A DNA stretch of 64,000 nucleotides from Carettochelys insculpta (Eukaryota; Chordata; Testudines; Carettochelyidae). The notes beneath the pieces are model-generated. The model was not told where the DNA came from and ran no database searches. It saw only the letters and a program-made list of their open reading frames with translations. The stretch is from the NCBI RefSeq assembly GCF_033958435.1, contig NC_134152.1:23224001-23288000 (forward strand), given 5' to 3'. Position numbers and translations under genes: made by a program. Positions 23,705 through 35,256 of the stretch are shown in pieces; positions within the stretch are counted from its first letter, which is position 1, and each line of letters starts with the position of its first letter.

Positions 23705-25786
23705 GTAAGTTCTTGGTTACTGAAGAAGTGTGATACTCCATCATTTTTACTTTATTATAAACAAACTGCAATACTAATTTATGCTTCAGTTTGAGTTTCT
23801 GCAAGACCTTTCCCAGCTTGATTATTAAGTGACGGGCAGTTAAGTATATGAAGCATTAACTTGCAGCTATATCATCTCTTTGTGGTGCCCATAAAATGTC
23901 AAATTGTTTATTTGTCCCTAGTGCAAAATGTGTTCCAAGGGAAAAGGTGTTATGAACATGTTTTAAAATTGCAGCCTGAGAACATTGGGGCAGATGGCTT
24001 AGAGCAAGGTCTGTCTCTAGTAACATTCTTTTAAGGTCTTCTTTTATGTCTCTATTATTAGGAATAGTGAATAGGTTCACCAGTACAATCACAGGTACAA
24101 TAAGACCCCTTGGTTCATATCTGGGCTTTTTTTACTAGCCCTAGATTCTGATAACATTCTCCCATGCAGCATTTCTGAAAGAAGAACAAGGAGCGGAGGG
24201 GAAGGAAGGTTAGGCAGGAGAGGAGACTGAATTCAGATTTAGGTATACGCAGATGCACCTCTAACTTAATTGGAATTCATCCTGCTTCTGTCAGCTCTGA
24301 TTATGGCCTAGAGACTAGCACATGGATGTTGAAGTCTCTGACCCAGACATTGTTTGACTTGGAAAAAAGATTAAAATTCTGCCCAACCACCTCTGGTTCA
24401 GACATTCATGAGGTCAGTCAGTGTCGTAATGGATAGATGAGCCAGACAACTTAACAGTCTGCCTGCATAAAAGGAGAAACACCTTGACCACTAGCTGCAA
24501 AAAAGTGTTCTATACCGTACCTTTGACAGCTCCAGTGATTCTGCGACCTCACTGTACCACGTTTTTCAGTGCTGGGGACAATCAAAGAACCAGAAGGTCA
24601 ATGTTATTGTTTAGAGATTTTCAGCAGATGTACACAAGAAAAGAGAAGTAGACAGCTGATGAAATTTCTAGATGGACAGGGTTCTTTACAAAACAAATAT
24701 AGAATCCTTACCTACAAGAGCTTACTGTACTTCTTTACATATTCAAAGTGACATTTGTTTCTACCATGGCTTTGTGTAGCTGTGGCTTTATCTTATGGTT
24801 TTGCACATGAAAAAGTAACACCTGTTTAGCCAAAGGTATCAATTATAAGCAGATTTATCAGTTTGTGGAAACTTAGTTCAATCTGAGGGGTTTATTTTAA
24901 AAATTTACTGGAGTGTCTCTGAAGAAGTTTGTACCAACTTAATTAAATAAGTTCAAAACCTTTAACCTTGATTTAAACTAACGCAACAAGCTTTTTTAGA
25001 CAAGGACTCAGACACAGACAATTACAATTGATATGGAATGGAATTTTTGAGCAGTCACCTGGCCTACCTTTAAATTAGAATGTGGCCCTTTAGCAAAATA
25101 AAACCTGAGTGCACAGCTGTAGCGGCAAGAAGAGCTTGCTCCATTGTGGAGCTACACATGGAATGTTAGTACAATCAAGGCAGCAAGTATTGTAGATGCC
25201 TCTTTTGCAAATTGATTTAATCACCATGATTATGTTTATCTTATTCCATTTCTAAAACAAGACTTTATGTGACCACATTTGGCAGATTTTCCATCTAAAA
25301 GGAAAGATCCAGTGGCAGAACTATGACATCTTGTCTTCTGGCTGCTGCATTGATAGCAGAATCCTGGGTCTATATTACAAGCAGGCAAGAACAGGGCAGG
25401 TTTGGAGATGGTGAAAGAGGAAAGAAATAAAAACAGTGTGGCAGTCGTAAGGAGTAAACCACCCGCCCCCCCAAAAGTGACAAAACTGAGACTCCAATAT
25501 CAGAGAGTTCACAGACACACCGATAACACAGGAAGTTGCCCAGAACCAATGTACTATCATCACCAAAGGAGAAGGCTGCAGGTTACATGTGTGGCCTGTC
25601 AGCTACACAGATATGCAGCAATTCTAAAAAAAAAAGCTGAGTACTTTTACAGCAATACTGGCCGTGACTGTTTTCCTCACTCTCGGTACAAGGCAGTCCA
25701 GACTTCTGATTCATTACTTGTGTAACATAGTGGATATCCTCAAGCAGTTTTGTTGTTTTATTTTGTTTTTTAATTTATTCCTCAAG
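23705..25786. other. Intron between OTOA-like exons g and h
   Basis: A 2.1 kb AT-rich stretch. I see no exon or clear repeat. The 107-codon frame at 25402-25725 has no splice sites and looks like chance. Confidence 0.4.
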
Positions 25787-25979
25787 GAGCTGTCCCCAGA
25801 ACAGATAGCAAACCTTGGCCCTGAAAATGCAGCCGTGGTTGTGGAATCACAGAGAAAGCACCTGAATGCATTGCAGCTACAGAGTCTTCAGCTGGCTCTA
25901 GACGGCTCCAGGGCAAGCGTCCAAGATGCACAAACGGGTGCAAGCACCCTTCATTCAACATATACTCCAGCTCTGAATT
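25787..25979 (+). CDS. OTOA: OTOA-like exon h, last exon seen
   Basis: The acceptor is 'ttattcctcaag' ending at 25786. The peptide starts '[15 protein letters not shown]', then '[18 protein letters not shown]', and ends in a low-complexity Ser/Thr/Ala tail. This is the terminal helical repeat and linker of the family. The end is ambiguous. GTGAGT at 25980 is a good donor (leaving phase 1), but the same frame reads through two more codons to a TAG at 25985-25987. Family members end in a hydrophobic GPI-anchor segment, which is absent if the TAG is used, so a further downstream exon is expected. Confidence 0.85.
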
Positions 25980-25987
25980 GTGAGTAG

Positions 25988-26517
25988 AACTCGGGGGAGC
26001 TGATCCTCAGGGATAATGAGTATATCCCATTGAGATCAGTAGGGGTTGCAGATACTCAACAGCCATCGAGCATAGGCTCTTGTTTTGGAGTTGTATCATA
26101 ATGAAAATTCTGGGCAACATGTTTGAACATGGGTACCTCAAATCAAACACCTAAATAAGTGGGTTTATTTTCCGCCCCCAACACACACACTTGTGTCCAG
26201 AGATGCCAAGTATACACCATTCCAGCCAGCTACAATGGCAGCTTTGAGCAACCAGTGGGAGAGTTGGAGGGCATTGTTCAGCAGTATAAGTTTAGTTGTA
26301 GATGCAAAGTTAAGGCACTTTTGGCCTCCACTTCTGTAGTTAGAAAAAGGCATAATAGCATTTAGTTAGCAGAAACTAAGTCAAGTGGCTATACTGCTGT
26401 TACCGTAAGACAGTATTAGAGTGTACAGTTTAAACTCTGAGAAACTGCTCCATGTGCATAAACAGTTTTTTTTTAATTTCTCCCCTTACAAATCAATCCC
26501 CAGTTGCCTCTTGCAAA
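25988..26517. other. Unassigned sequence after exon h
   Basis: An old 'cccattgagatcagtagggg' repeat motif is present. No exon is seen. Confidence 0.35.
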
Positions 26518-26700
26518 CAAGAGTCAGAGGGGTAGCCGGGTTAGTCTGTATCCACAAAAGCAGTGGGAAGTCCTGTGGCACCTTACAGACTAACAGATAT
26601 TTTGGAGCATAAGCTTTCATGGGCTTTCTTTGCTTATGCTCCAAAATGTCTGTTAGTCTATAAGGTGCCACAGGACTTCTCGTTGTTTTCACAAACAGGA
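26518..26700. repeat. Palindromic interspersed element, copy 3
   Basis: The lead-in 'gtagccgggttagtctgtat' is followed by a left arm from about 26572 ('ctgtggcaccttacagacta') and a right arm to about 26680 ('ctataaggtgccacaggact'), with a short centre near 26625. This arm type ('gagcataagctt') differs from the 'gctcatcacc' arm of copies 1 and 2 and is shared with the copies at 33424 and 57435. Confidence 0.78.
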
Positions 26701-26759
26701 GTGAGAGGCGGCATTTCCATCTGAAAAAGTACATCCCTAAGGACTCCTCTCTCCATTAT

Positions 26760-27940
26760 GTAGAGGGATTGTTGCCCCTTGCTAAAACTCAGAGCTGTGT
26801 TTTGGCTGGCTGGCCCCCAATACCAAAAGGGTCAATGAGAAATGAGGGCCCTGAGACTGAGTTCCCAGAAACAATGGGGAAGGACTTGTTTGAAAGGGGG
26901 CAGGGCAGGCTAATGAAGGAGTCAGGAGGCCAGGGGTCCCCATCTCCATGTGAGCTGCAATTGCATGAGTCAGACAGAGCAGGGACAAGCTAAGGAGAGG
27001 GCAGGGGGCCAGCTGAGCTGGGCAGCAGAGCTATGCCAGCCAGAAGAAGCACAGAAGCAGTCCAGGGAACAGATCCATGCTAGGAACAGGGCTGCAGCAA
27101 CGAAAGTTAGAGAAGCAGCTCAGGAAGCAGCTTAATGGTTGCTCAGAGCAGAGCCACAGAAGCAGCCTGGAGAGCTGCAGCAACTGAGCCAGAGGGGCCA
27201 GAGAAACAGCCCAGGGAGCCGGGGGCAAAGCAGCATCAGTTTTGGAGGTGGAGGGGCGAGTGAGACAGGAGAGGGAGGGACTGTGGGCAAATATCCCAGT
27301 GCAGACAGATATCCCAAGCCAATGATCATTGCAGGCCAGAGTGGGCAGGAGATCATAACCCCCATGGGTGTGTGTGTGTGGAGCTGTGTTGATGCTAGCT
27401 GCCCCCTGCAGCCTAAAGGTGTGAGGCTACCGCAGAAGCTAGTGTCCAGCCCATAACATCCCTACAGCACAGCCAGGGCTTGAGGAGACCTGCAAGGTGA
27501 GGAACAAACTGTGAACTTCCCTTACGTCCCAGGACTGCTGTTTGCGATGGCCCCACCATGGAATGGGGCTAGGTGTTGTCCTTTAACCTTTCCCGGTTTT
27601 CCATTTTTAAACATCGATTGCTGCTTAATAAATTGTATTTGCCTCGAACTGTACGTAAAGGTCAATGGATCAGGGAAGCATCTAGTACAGAGAGAGCACT
27701 CCGGAGTGGGGACTCTCTAACCCCTACCCTAGGTGACCCGAAAAGGTTGGGGGTGGAGAGCCCCCTGCCACCCAGAATCCTAGGCCCAGCCTTGTTGGGA
27801 TTACAGGGACTCAGCCACAGAGGAAAGTGGCAGGGGAGTCCTCAAGGTGAGGGAGGCTTCTGCATAAAGGAAATGGGAGCTGGGAACTCAGATCCTTTCA
27901 CTTCCCCATGACACTGGGGTAGTGTAGAAGCCAGGAAAGT
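26760..27940 (+). mobile_element. LTR-like block, possible solo LTR
   Basis: This is a GC-rich block with a 'ttaataaattgtatttgcc' polyadenylation-signal-like segment near 27625 and a downstream 'ccctaccctaggtgacccg'. That arrangement resembles reptilian Gypsy/ERV LTRs. I did not find matching TG...CA ends, a target duplication or internal genes. It could instead be an unrelated unique sequence. Confidence 0.35.
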
Positions 27941-28486
27941 TCCCCTCAATAGCAGGACCACTCCCCCACTTACATTGATACGTCCCCTTTGCCTCTCTGA
28001 CAAGAAATGTGCTTTAGGTGGCCCTGGCCCGACTGCCTGCTTCTTCTGTATCTCGCATACAGGCAATATTAATCTTGTCATCTTCCCTTCTCTCGTACTA
28101 CGAATCTTCCCATCTCCGTCACTCAAAAGCAGCAGTGTGCACTGGGATTCCATAAAGAGAGGCCAATGCAACAGGAATTTTACCAGCAACAGAAGCCAAT
28201 GGAGAGACAGTGCTGGGCAGTGTCCACAGATTCTGTAGGCAGTATCATACCATGCTAATGAATGGGAACCACTAACTGGCATAAAATACAGTCCACAAAC
28301 AGTGTCGGTTCCCTCTCTGCTCCCTTCTCACACCTCCTCCCTGAAAGATTTAAGTCCAAGGCATACCTCTAGCTCCGTGTGTGGCAGGCAGCAGCTCTCT
28401 CTTGGCCTCTCCTAAATAGGTCTGGAGCCCAGTGCGCAGAAATTGTATGGGTGAGCTTGTCCTGCAGAGCTGGACATGAGGAAGGG
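27941..28486. other. Unassigned sequence
   Basis: Minus-strand frames overlap this stretch, but none has a domain or splice support. Confidence 0.3.
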
Positions 28487-29085
28487 ACAGAATCATAGAA
28501 CACTAGAACTGGAAGGGACCTTGAGAGGACATCAAGTCCAGTTCCCTGCAGGATCAAGCCCCATCTAGACCATCCTTGATAGATATCTATCTAACCTGCT
28601 CTCAAAAATCTCCAGCAATGGAGATGCCACAACCTCCCTAGGTAATTTATTCCAGTGTTTAGGCACCCTGACAGTTAGGAAATTTTTCCTAATGTCTAAT
28701 CTTATCCTCCCTTGCTGCAGTTAAAGCCCATTGCTCCTTGTCCTATCCTCAGAGGCCAAGGAGAATAATTTTTCTCCCTTGTTCTTGTAACCCTCTTCGA
28801 GGTGCTTGAAAGCCGCTATCCTGTCCCCTCTAAGGCTTCTCTTTTCTAAACTAAACAATCACATTCTTTCAGTCTTCCCTCATAGCTCATCTTCCCTAGA
28901 CATTTAATCATTCCTGTTGCTCATCTCTGGACCTTCTCCAATTTCTCCACATCTTTCTTGAAAAGTGGTGCCCAGAATTGGACACAGTACTGCAACTGAG
29001 GTCTAATCAGCGCTGAGTACAGTGGGAGAATGACTTCCCATGTGTTGCTCTCAACACTCCTGTTAATGCAATGGCTCCTGTTGCT
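28487..29085 (-). mobile_element. CR1 LINE 3' fragment
   Basis: The minus-strand 3' end gives 'aactggaagggacct' read on the plus strand at about 28505. The body shows the CR1 C-terminal region with stops. It is 5'-truncated and ends near 29085. Confidence 0.88.
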
Positions 29086-29789
29086 TTAGTGCCTCTCCTT
29101 CAAGGACAGTGTGGGCCATATCAGTAGTTTTTCTTGTTTCTGTGTTTCTGTACTGGGGAAAAAGCCACCCAGGATATAAACATCAGCAGGCTCTGCATAT
29201 GGCATGGAGGGGTGAGTAGAGGGGCAGGGCTGACTGACCTAAGTCCCACCCCTTCTGCCACTGGCTTTGCCCCTTCCAGGGGAGGAGAGCCAGGCCCCTC
29301 TCCCACCTTGCCCCTGGACTCACAGTGGAAATGTTTGTAAACATCTTTCTGTTCATCACAGGTTGCATTTACTCAGGCTGGTGCAATGGGATGTAAATTA
29401 CCTCTCCAGTCCAGATCTCTGCACTCCCAAAGGAAGTCAGCCCTAGAAAAGGCAGATGCTGCTCATACTGCAACTGCCCAGCCTCCCTGAGGCTTGACCG
29501 TGAGGGACAGCAGCTGTCAGGCTAAATGAGTGCTGTGGAGGGGCTAAGAGCTGCTAGGTTGCTTTTGTTGTCATGTATGGGAATTGAACTTCCTAGCCCC
29601 AGAACAAGTACTCTCAGCACCACTGCTTTACCTGTGCAATCTGCTCCCTGTGTGGTTCCACCAGAGGCAGGACTTTCCTGATCATACCAACATTTGAGAC
29701 GCTCCTCTGTTGGATGTGTGGATATGGAATTGAATCTTCCAGATGTGATAGCAAAGGAAGCCTTAAGCAACCAAATATTCAGAGTCTTA
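29086..29789. other. Unassigned sequence
   Basis: No exon or element could be named. Confidence 0.3.
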
Positions 29790-29965
29790 GTAACAGGGAG
29801 ATAGCCATGCTAGTCTGTATACTATCAAAACAAAAAAAGCAGTCCAGTAGTACTTTAAAGATTAACAAAATAATTTATTGTCCCACAAAAGCTCATCACC
29901 TAATAAATTATTTTGTTAGTCTTTAAAGTGCTACTGGACTGCTTTTTTGTTTTGATAGTATTCAG
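29790..29965. repeat. Palindromic interspersed element, copy 4
   Basis: The lead-in 'agatagccatgctagtctgt' is followed by arms 'gcagtccagtagtactttaa' and 'ttaaagtgctactggactgc', with a short centre containing 'gtcccacaaaagctcatcac'. The left arm is shortened near the centre. It is the same arm type as copy 1. Confidence 0.78.
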
Positions 29966-30969
29966 ATGCTTAGTTTGCTTCACTTCGGGTTTTTTCACTT
30001 GTTTGAGTGGTTGTCGTTCTGCGTTAGTGGGTGAAACTTGGAAAGACCAGACAGCACTGTACACATGCCAGATATCACTGAGAGATAATGCTTTGTACTT
30101 TTCAGGTGCTCACTTTCCCAGTGGCTTCAGCATTTGGTTGTGTGCCCTGTTTATCCTTTGTCTCACTTCCTGAAATGGGATTGTTAAGCTGACTGTAAGT
30201 ATGACCATTCGGCTTACACATTTTTGGGCAGCACATTTGCGATTGGTATTAAATGAGGCTGCTGAGATAATAGGTATTACAGAAGCTTGGCAGAACGATG
30301 ATAATCAGTGGGCAGGAGTGACTGGTAACAGGCGACACGTGTAACTGTTAGCCATGTGACCTGCCCACCCTCAGCCAAGGAAGAGGTGGGACAACCCCTT
30401 TTTACTCCAAGCCCTGCTTCTCCTGCCCCTCCTGCTCTACCTCCTTCCCACCTCTTCTCTGCCCTTGCTCCAGCTCTGCCCTACCTCTTCCCCTAGCTGA
30501 GTTAGCCTGGAAGACTAGCAGGACTGGGGAGCCCTTGCCAGCGAGCCAGCAGCAGGGGTCTGCCTCATCTCCCACCACCACCCCAATACCCACTCGCTGG
30601 CAGCGGTTGGGGAAGCAGAGCAATGTGTCTGCAGCTCACTTTGCTCCTCATCTGCATCAGTTTGTTTCCCACCAGTGGGTGCAGGGCAGTTCCACCCCTT
30701 CCCTGAGCAACACAGCCAGGAGAGCAGATTGGGCTGTAGAGGCTTTTCCTCTACTTCCTCCACCCCTGCTGGTGAATGCAGGGGGCTGAACTCCTGCTGT
30801 GGATGCTGGCCCACAACCCCCACTAGTGCCCTGGGCTGCCCTGAGGCTCTGGTCTGGCCAGCGGCTTGACAGCCCTTTGTTTCTCCTTCCCATGTGTTTG
30901 GTGGGCATGTGCCCATCATTCCCCCGACCCCACCAGTGTTGCCCTTGTCAGCGAGACATCATAATATGG
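29966..30969. other. Unassigned sequence, GC-rich 30360-30950
   Basis: A 134-codon minus-strand frame lies in the GC-rich part and is overlapped by frames on both strands, so I regard it as compositional. No element ends were found. Confidence 0.3.
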
Positions 30970-33425
30970 GAAACAACATATATAGGAATGACAGAGTAGA
31001 TCATACTGATGGGGTGGTGGCCACACACGTGAAAGACAGAATTGACTCAAAAGTAGGAGAAAAATTAATTTGGTTATAACATAGAATCCCTGTGGAAAGA
31101 AATTACATGGTTGAATAATCAAAGTATAGCAGGAACGTACATTGCCAACCACCTGACTAGAGTGGCGACAATGACTGTGGAATGGTCAGGGAGATTAGAG
31201 AGTCTACAAAAGCAAAAATTCAGTAAAGATTCAGATTTCAACTACCCCTGTTTTTACTGGCTGTGTCGCCTCATGATATGATGCAGAGATAAAATTTGTA
31301 GATACTTTTAATGACTGCTTCTCGGTGCAACAAGTTTTGGAATCCAAGAGGGGCGAGATAGTCTTAAGTTCCGCATAACATCTGGCTCAAGAGGTGAATA
31401 TATCTGAAGTGTTAGAGGGACCACACTGTAATTAACCATGACATCCTTGTAGAAGGGAAATATCAAAGGGGTCCACTACAGTAGCATTTGACTTGAAAAA
31501 TGGAAATGACACAAGAATGAGACAGCTAATTAAATGGAAATGAAAAGGCACAGTCACAAAGGTGAAATGCTTGCAAGCTGCATGGAAACATTTTATAAAC
31601 ACCAAAAGAGAGGCTCAAACTAAAGGCATACCCCAGATTTAAAAAAACAAATAGAGTAAGAGAATAATAATGATGCCACCATGACTAAACAAGTAAAAGA
31701 TGCAGTTGAGACAAAAAAGCATCCTTAAAAACTGGAAGTCACACTGTACTGAGGAATTTAGAAAGGAGCACAACCTCTGGCAAATCAAGCGTAGCAAGTG
31801 TGATTGAGGCCAAAAAAGGGTGTGAAGAGCAACCATCAAAAGACATAAAAACTAACAGCCAAGAGGAGAAAAATGTATGTAGGAAACCTGCCAACCAGCT
31901 TCTCATCAGTGGGGCCATTAGATGACAAAAATGCTAACAGACCATTCAAGGAAGCCAGGGTTATTGCAGAGAAGCTAAATTAATTCTTTGCATTGGTCTT
32001 CACTACAGAGAATGTGAGGGAAAGTCCCACTCCTAAGCCATTTTTAAAGGAATAAAGCTGAATAACTGTCCCAGATTGAGGTGTGAGTAGGAGTCAGCTT
32101 TGAAACAATTTGATAAAGTAAATACTTACAAGTCACCAGGACCAGATGGTATTCACCCAAGAGTTCTGTAGGAACTCAGAAATGAAATTACATAACTAAC
32201 TGTGGTATGCAGCCTGTCACTAAAATCAACCTTTGTACCAGATGTCTGGAGGATGCGAATGTGATGCTGATTTTTTTTAAGAAGGTTCTATAGGTGATCT
32301 TGCAGAGAGAGGTCAGTAAACTTCACAGCAGTATCAGGCAAATTGATTGAAATTAAAAGAGTAAACAAAACGATCAAACTCAGATAAACATGATACGTTG
32401 GGAAGGCATCAGCACAGTGTTTGTAAAAGGAAATCATGCCTCATCGACATATTAGAGGTTTTTTTTTGATAGTGCCAACAAATGTGGGCACATTGGAACC
32501 AGTGGATATAGTGTACTTGGTCTTTGAGACAGCCTTTGGCAAGGTCCCTTACCAAAGGCTTTGACGCAAAGTAAGCAGTAGGAGTAGGGGGATAAAGGGG
32601 AAGTTCCTCTTGTGGATCAGTAATTGGTTAAAAATAGGAAACAAAGGGTAGGAATAAAGATCAGATTTCACAGTGGGGAAAGGTAAATAACAAGATCCCC
32701 AATGATTTGTCTTGGAACCAGTGTGTTCAACATATTCATACATGATTTGGAAAAGGACAGAAACAAGGGGTGGCAAACTTTGCAGAAAATACAAAATTAT
32801 TCAAGATAGTTAAGTCCAAAACTGACTTCAGAGTTACAAAGGGATGTCACAAAACTGGGTCACTGGGCATCAAAATGGCTTCAGAAATTCAGTGTTGATA
32901 GGTGCAAAGAAATGCACATTGGAAAAGAAAATCCCAACTTTGCATACAAAGTGATGGGGTCTAAATTAGCTGTCACCACTCAAGAGAGGTAGTGGAGTTA
33001 TTGTGGGTAGCTCTCTAAAAATATTCACTCCCTGTGCAGTGGCAGTCAAAGAAGCTACTAGATGTTAAAAGCCATTAGGAAAGGCAGAAAATATAATGCC
33101 AGTGTATGAATCCACAGAGTACCCACATTTTGAACATTTCACGTAGTTTTGATTACCCTGTCTCAAAAAATATACTAGCATTAGAAGAAGAACAGGAAAG
33201 GGATAGCAAAAATTATTAGAATATGGAATGACTTTCATATGAAGAGAGTGAAAAGACTTGGACTGCTCAGCTACAAAATCCCACATTGTGTGGAGAAAGT
33301 GAATAAGGAAATATGATTTACTTCTTCCCATAAGAAAGAGGAATTACCCCACCAAATGATCAAGCAGCAGGTTTAAAAGAAATATAAGGAAGTACTTCTT
33401 CACAACAGACACAGTCACCTACGAA
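30970..33425 (+). mobile_element. Long but decayed CR1 LINE
   Basis: Sense CR1 landmarks run in order: 'tcaccaggaccagatggtat' near 32138 (the SPGPDG segment), a 'ttggaaccagtgtgttcaac' segment near 32712 (the LGP..FN segment), and 'gcagaaaatacaaaattatt' near 32782 (equivalent to the FADDTKL region, now lost). The catalytic aspartates are not readable and frames are short. The 3' end is interrupted at about 33424, and the usual tail may resume at 34070. Confidence 0.78.
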
Positions 33426-33530
33426 AACAACAAGAAGTCCTGTGGTACCTTATAGACTAACAGATATTGTGGAGCATAAGCTTTCAGGGGCAAAGACCTG
33501 CTTCATCAAATGAAACTCATCACTTATGAA
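33424..33530. repeat. Single-arm relative of the palindromic family
   Basis: The sequence 'gtcctgtggtaccttataga' followed by 'gagcataagctttcaggggc' and 'cctgcttcatcaaatg' matches one arm of copies 3 and 5. No inverted partner is present. Confidence 0.65.
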
Positions 33531-33879
33531 ACTGGCAGCCAGGGGAGGTTGTGAAAAGAGCCCCAAGCCCCATGCTTTCAGAGGTCCTGCGGTAGCTGCC
33601 CACCTCATCCAATGGACAGGAGGGACGGGATTACCTGTGGCAGGACAGAAGCCACAGCGGATCACCTCCTCCCCAGCTTTCCTCTCTACTCCCCATGCAG
33701 TGCTCAGCCATGGCCTACTAGCCTGCTGAGCCCCACTTCTCCATGGCTGGGAGGCCTCTGCTCCCAGCTTTCTTGTGCAGAAGTAAGGCTCAGCAGGCCA
33801 GGAGGCCACAGCTGAGTGCTGCATTCTGAATGTGTCCAGTAGGAACACGCAAACTCAATCTCTCAGTGGTCACAGTTGA
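33531..33879. other. Unassigned GC-rich sequence
   Basis: A 132-codon minus-strand frame (33450-33848) overlaps a repeat arm. I do not consider it a gene. Confidence 0.3.
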
Positions 33880-34065
33880 CCCCTGTACTTCTCGTGAGAT
33901 ACGAGGAGTAAGAGAGGTTGACAGGAGACACTCTCCCATAGCCCTTGTTCAGTAGGGACAGCCAAGTAAGCCAAGCGCAGATAAGTCAATTCTAGCCACA
34001 CAATTGCCGTAGCTAGAATTGTGTATCTGCGGTTGAGTTACTTTACCTAGTGTAGACATAGCCTA
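33880..34065. mobile_element. GTCTACACTA-family MITE, fragment
   Basis: The right end, in reverse 'aggctatgtctacactaggt', matches the left end of 11377-11660. 'gaggttgacaggagacactc' matches its inner part. The left end is missing. Confidence 0.7.
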
Positions 34066-34115
34066 AGTGAACCATTGGTCTGAACCAGCATGGCCCTTCT
34101 TGTGGTTTAATGGAG
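34066..34115 (+). mobile_element. CR1/L3-type 3' tail
   Basis: 'accattggtctgaaccagca' followed by 'tggcccttcttgtgg' is like the 3' end of reptile CR1 elements. It may be the detached end of the CR1 at 30970-33425, separated by later insertions. Confidence 0.5.
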
Positions 34116-34780
34116 CCATTTGAAGAGTAGGAGAATGACAATGAATACTTTGTAGACAGAAGAGCATATCACCAGGGGCTATTTGGGAAAGGTGGTGGGT
34201 TTTTTCAAAGCCACTGCACAGCCTTATGGATTCACTGTATGGCTCTTTGAAACACAGACAGAAGTCAACCATGACAGTAATGGCTTAGAGGCTCCTAGAA
34301 GGGGGTAGGGAACTCCCCTAGAGGATAGCAGTTCCTGAATGCTGCTACTAATTATCCTGGTTACTTGTATGTATTAGCGGTAGATTAGCTTAGTATCTAA
34401 AAGAGAAAAGCAAGGTAAATATGATCTTTGATAGGATAAATGCTTATGATCTCTCACACACACATTATCCTGGAGTTAATTTGCTTAAATTATAGCTACA
34501 TGATTTGATTCCCAGTCTTGTTTTCATATCTTGACATTCAAATGCCTCCTTTAAGTGTCAGTGGTAATATTACTTGGTTTGTCCATATTATTAAACTGGA
34601 AATGTGACAGACTAGTGTTCAGAGTTGTAGTTTAGCAAAATACCCTCCCTTGTGTCCCATTGTTTTAACAATGCTAACATTCTATAGCACTGATTTGCTT
34701 TTTTGTTTGTTTTCCAGAAGCCTAGCGCACACACAAGAATAGACAGAACAGATCATTTAGAAAGCCAATCAGATAAAGAG
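34116..34780. other. Unassigned sequence with a good acceptor
   Basis: A T-rich tract ending 'gttttccag' at 34717 is a good splice acceptor, but the following frame hits stops quickly in all phases. Joined to exon h at 25979 it would give an immediate stop. Confidence 0.3.
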
Positions 34781-34892
34781 CTGCAGCTCAGCAAAAATTA
34801 CATGGGCTGAGTCTCTCGGGTATGCTGGAGCATGATAGTGGTTAGTGGCTTAAAAAAAAACAACAAGCGGATCTAGCACACAATTTCATGAT
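34781..34892 (+). repeat. Direct repeat, copy A
   Basis: A unit of about 110 bases runs from 'ctgcagctcagcaaaaatta' to 'tagcacacaatttcatgat'. It recurs at 35544-35647 in the same orientation with scattered differences and small gaps. I do not recognise the family. Confidence 0.8.
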
Positions 34893-35256
34893 AGGAGTAT
34901 AGAAAACAAGTGCTATTTTGCTGTGTTAGATTAAGGAGTTTTTTTAAGGATGCCTCCAGCCCTTTCAAAACAAGTTGATGTCTCGTGAAAAGCCAGTGAT
35001 GACTTCAGATTTATACACATTACAAAGGAGCCTGAATGATTCAAGAGACTGATAAAGTTAATATAGATTGTTAGGCAACTGATGTGGTGTGGCCATGGCT
35101 TTGCATATTGACCAGTTCACTCTCATTGCTTCCTTGTACTTCCCTGTCTGTCTTAGCCATTTATTGTTTCCTCTTATATTTTGACTGTAAGCTCTTCAGG
35201 GTAGGGAATGTATTCATATAGTGCCATGGGACCCCTGTTGTTACCACATTATAGAG
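34893..35256. other. Unassigned sequence
   Basis: Nothing nameable. Confidence 0.3.

Larger units (their letters stand above)
2138..25987 (+). other. OTOA: OTOA-like gene, 3' part (eight exons seen)
   Basis: This is the span of a mesothelin/stereocilin-superfamily gene. Otoancorin is a GPI-anchored protein of inner-ear sensory epithelia that helps attach the overlying acellular gel, and human OTOA defects cause DFNB22 deafness (family knowledge). Eight exons at 2138-2231, 3297-3419, 12194-12381, 14948-15103, 20449-20591, 22061-22197, 23607-23704 and 25787-25979 read in one direction. Their phases match at every junction except the first. The total is about 377 codons against roughly 1,140 residues for the family, so this is the C-terminal third. 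Family hallmarks are alternating 'LGP', 'WG.LP' and 'DTIAALSQQ' segments. Mesothelin or a mesothelin-like paralogue is the main alternative. Confidence 0.72.

Noticed and set aside
34718..34780. Terminal exon of the OTOA-like gene after the strong acceptor at 34717
   Set aside because: In the phase required by exon h it gives an immediate stop and no anchor segment. Kept only as a note.
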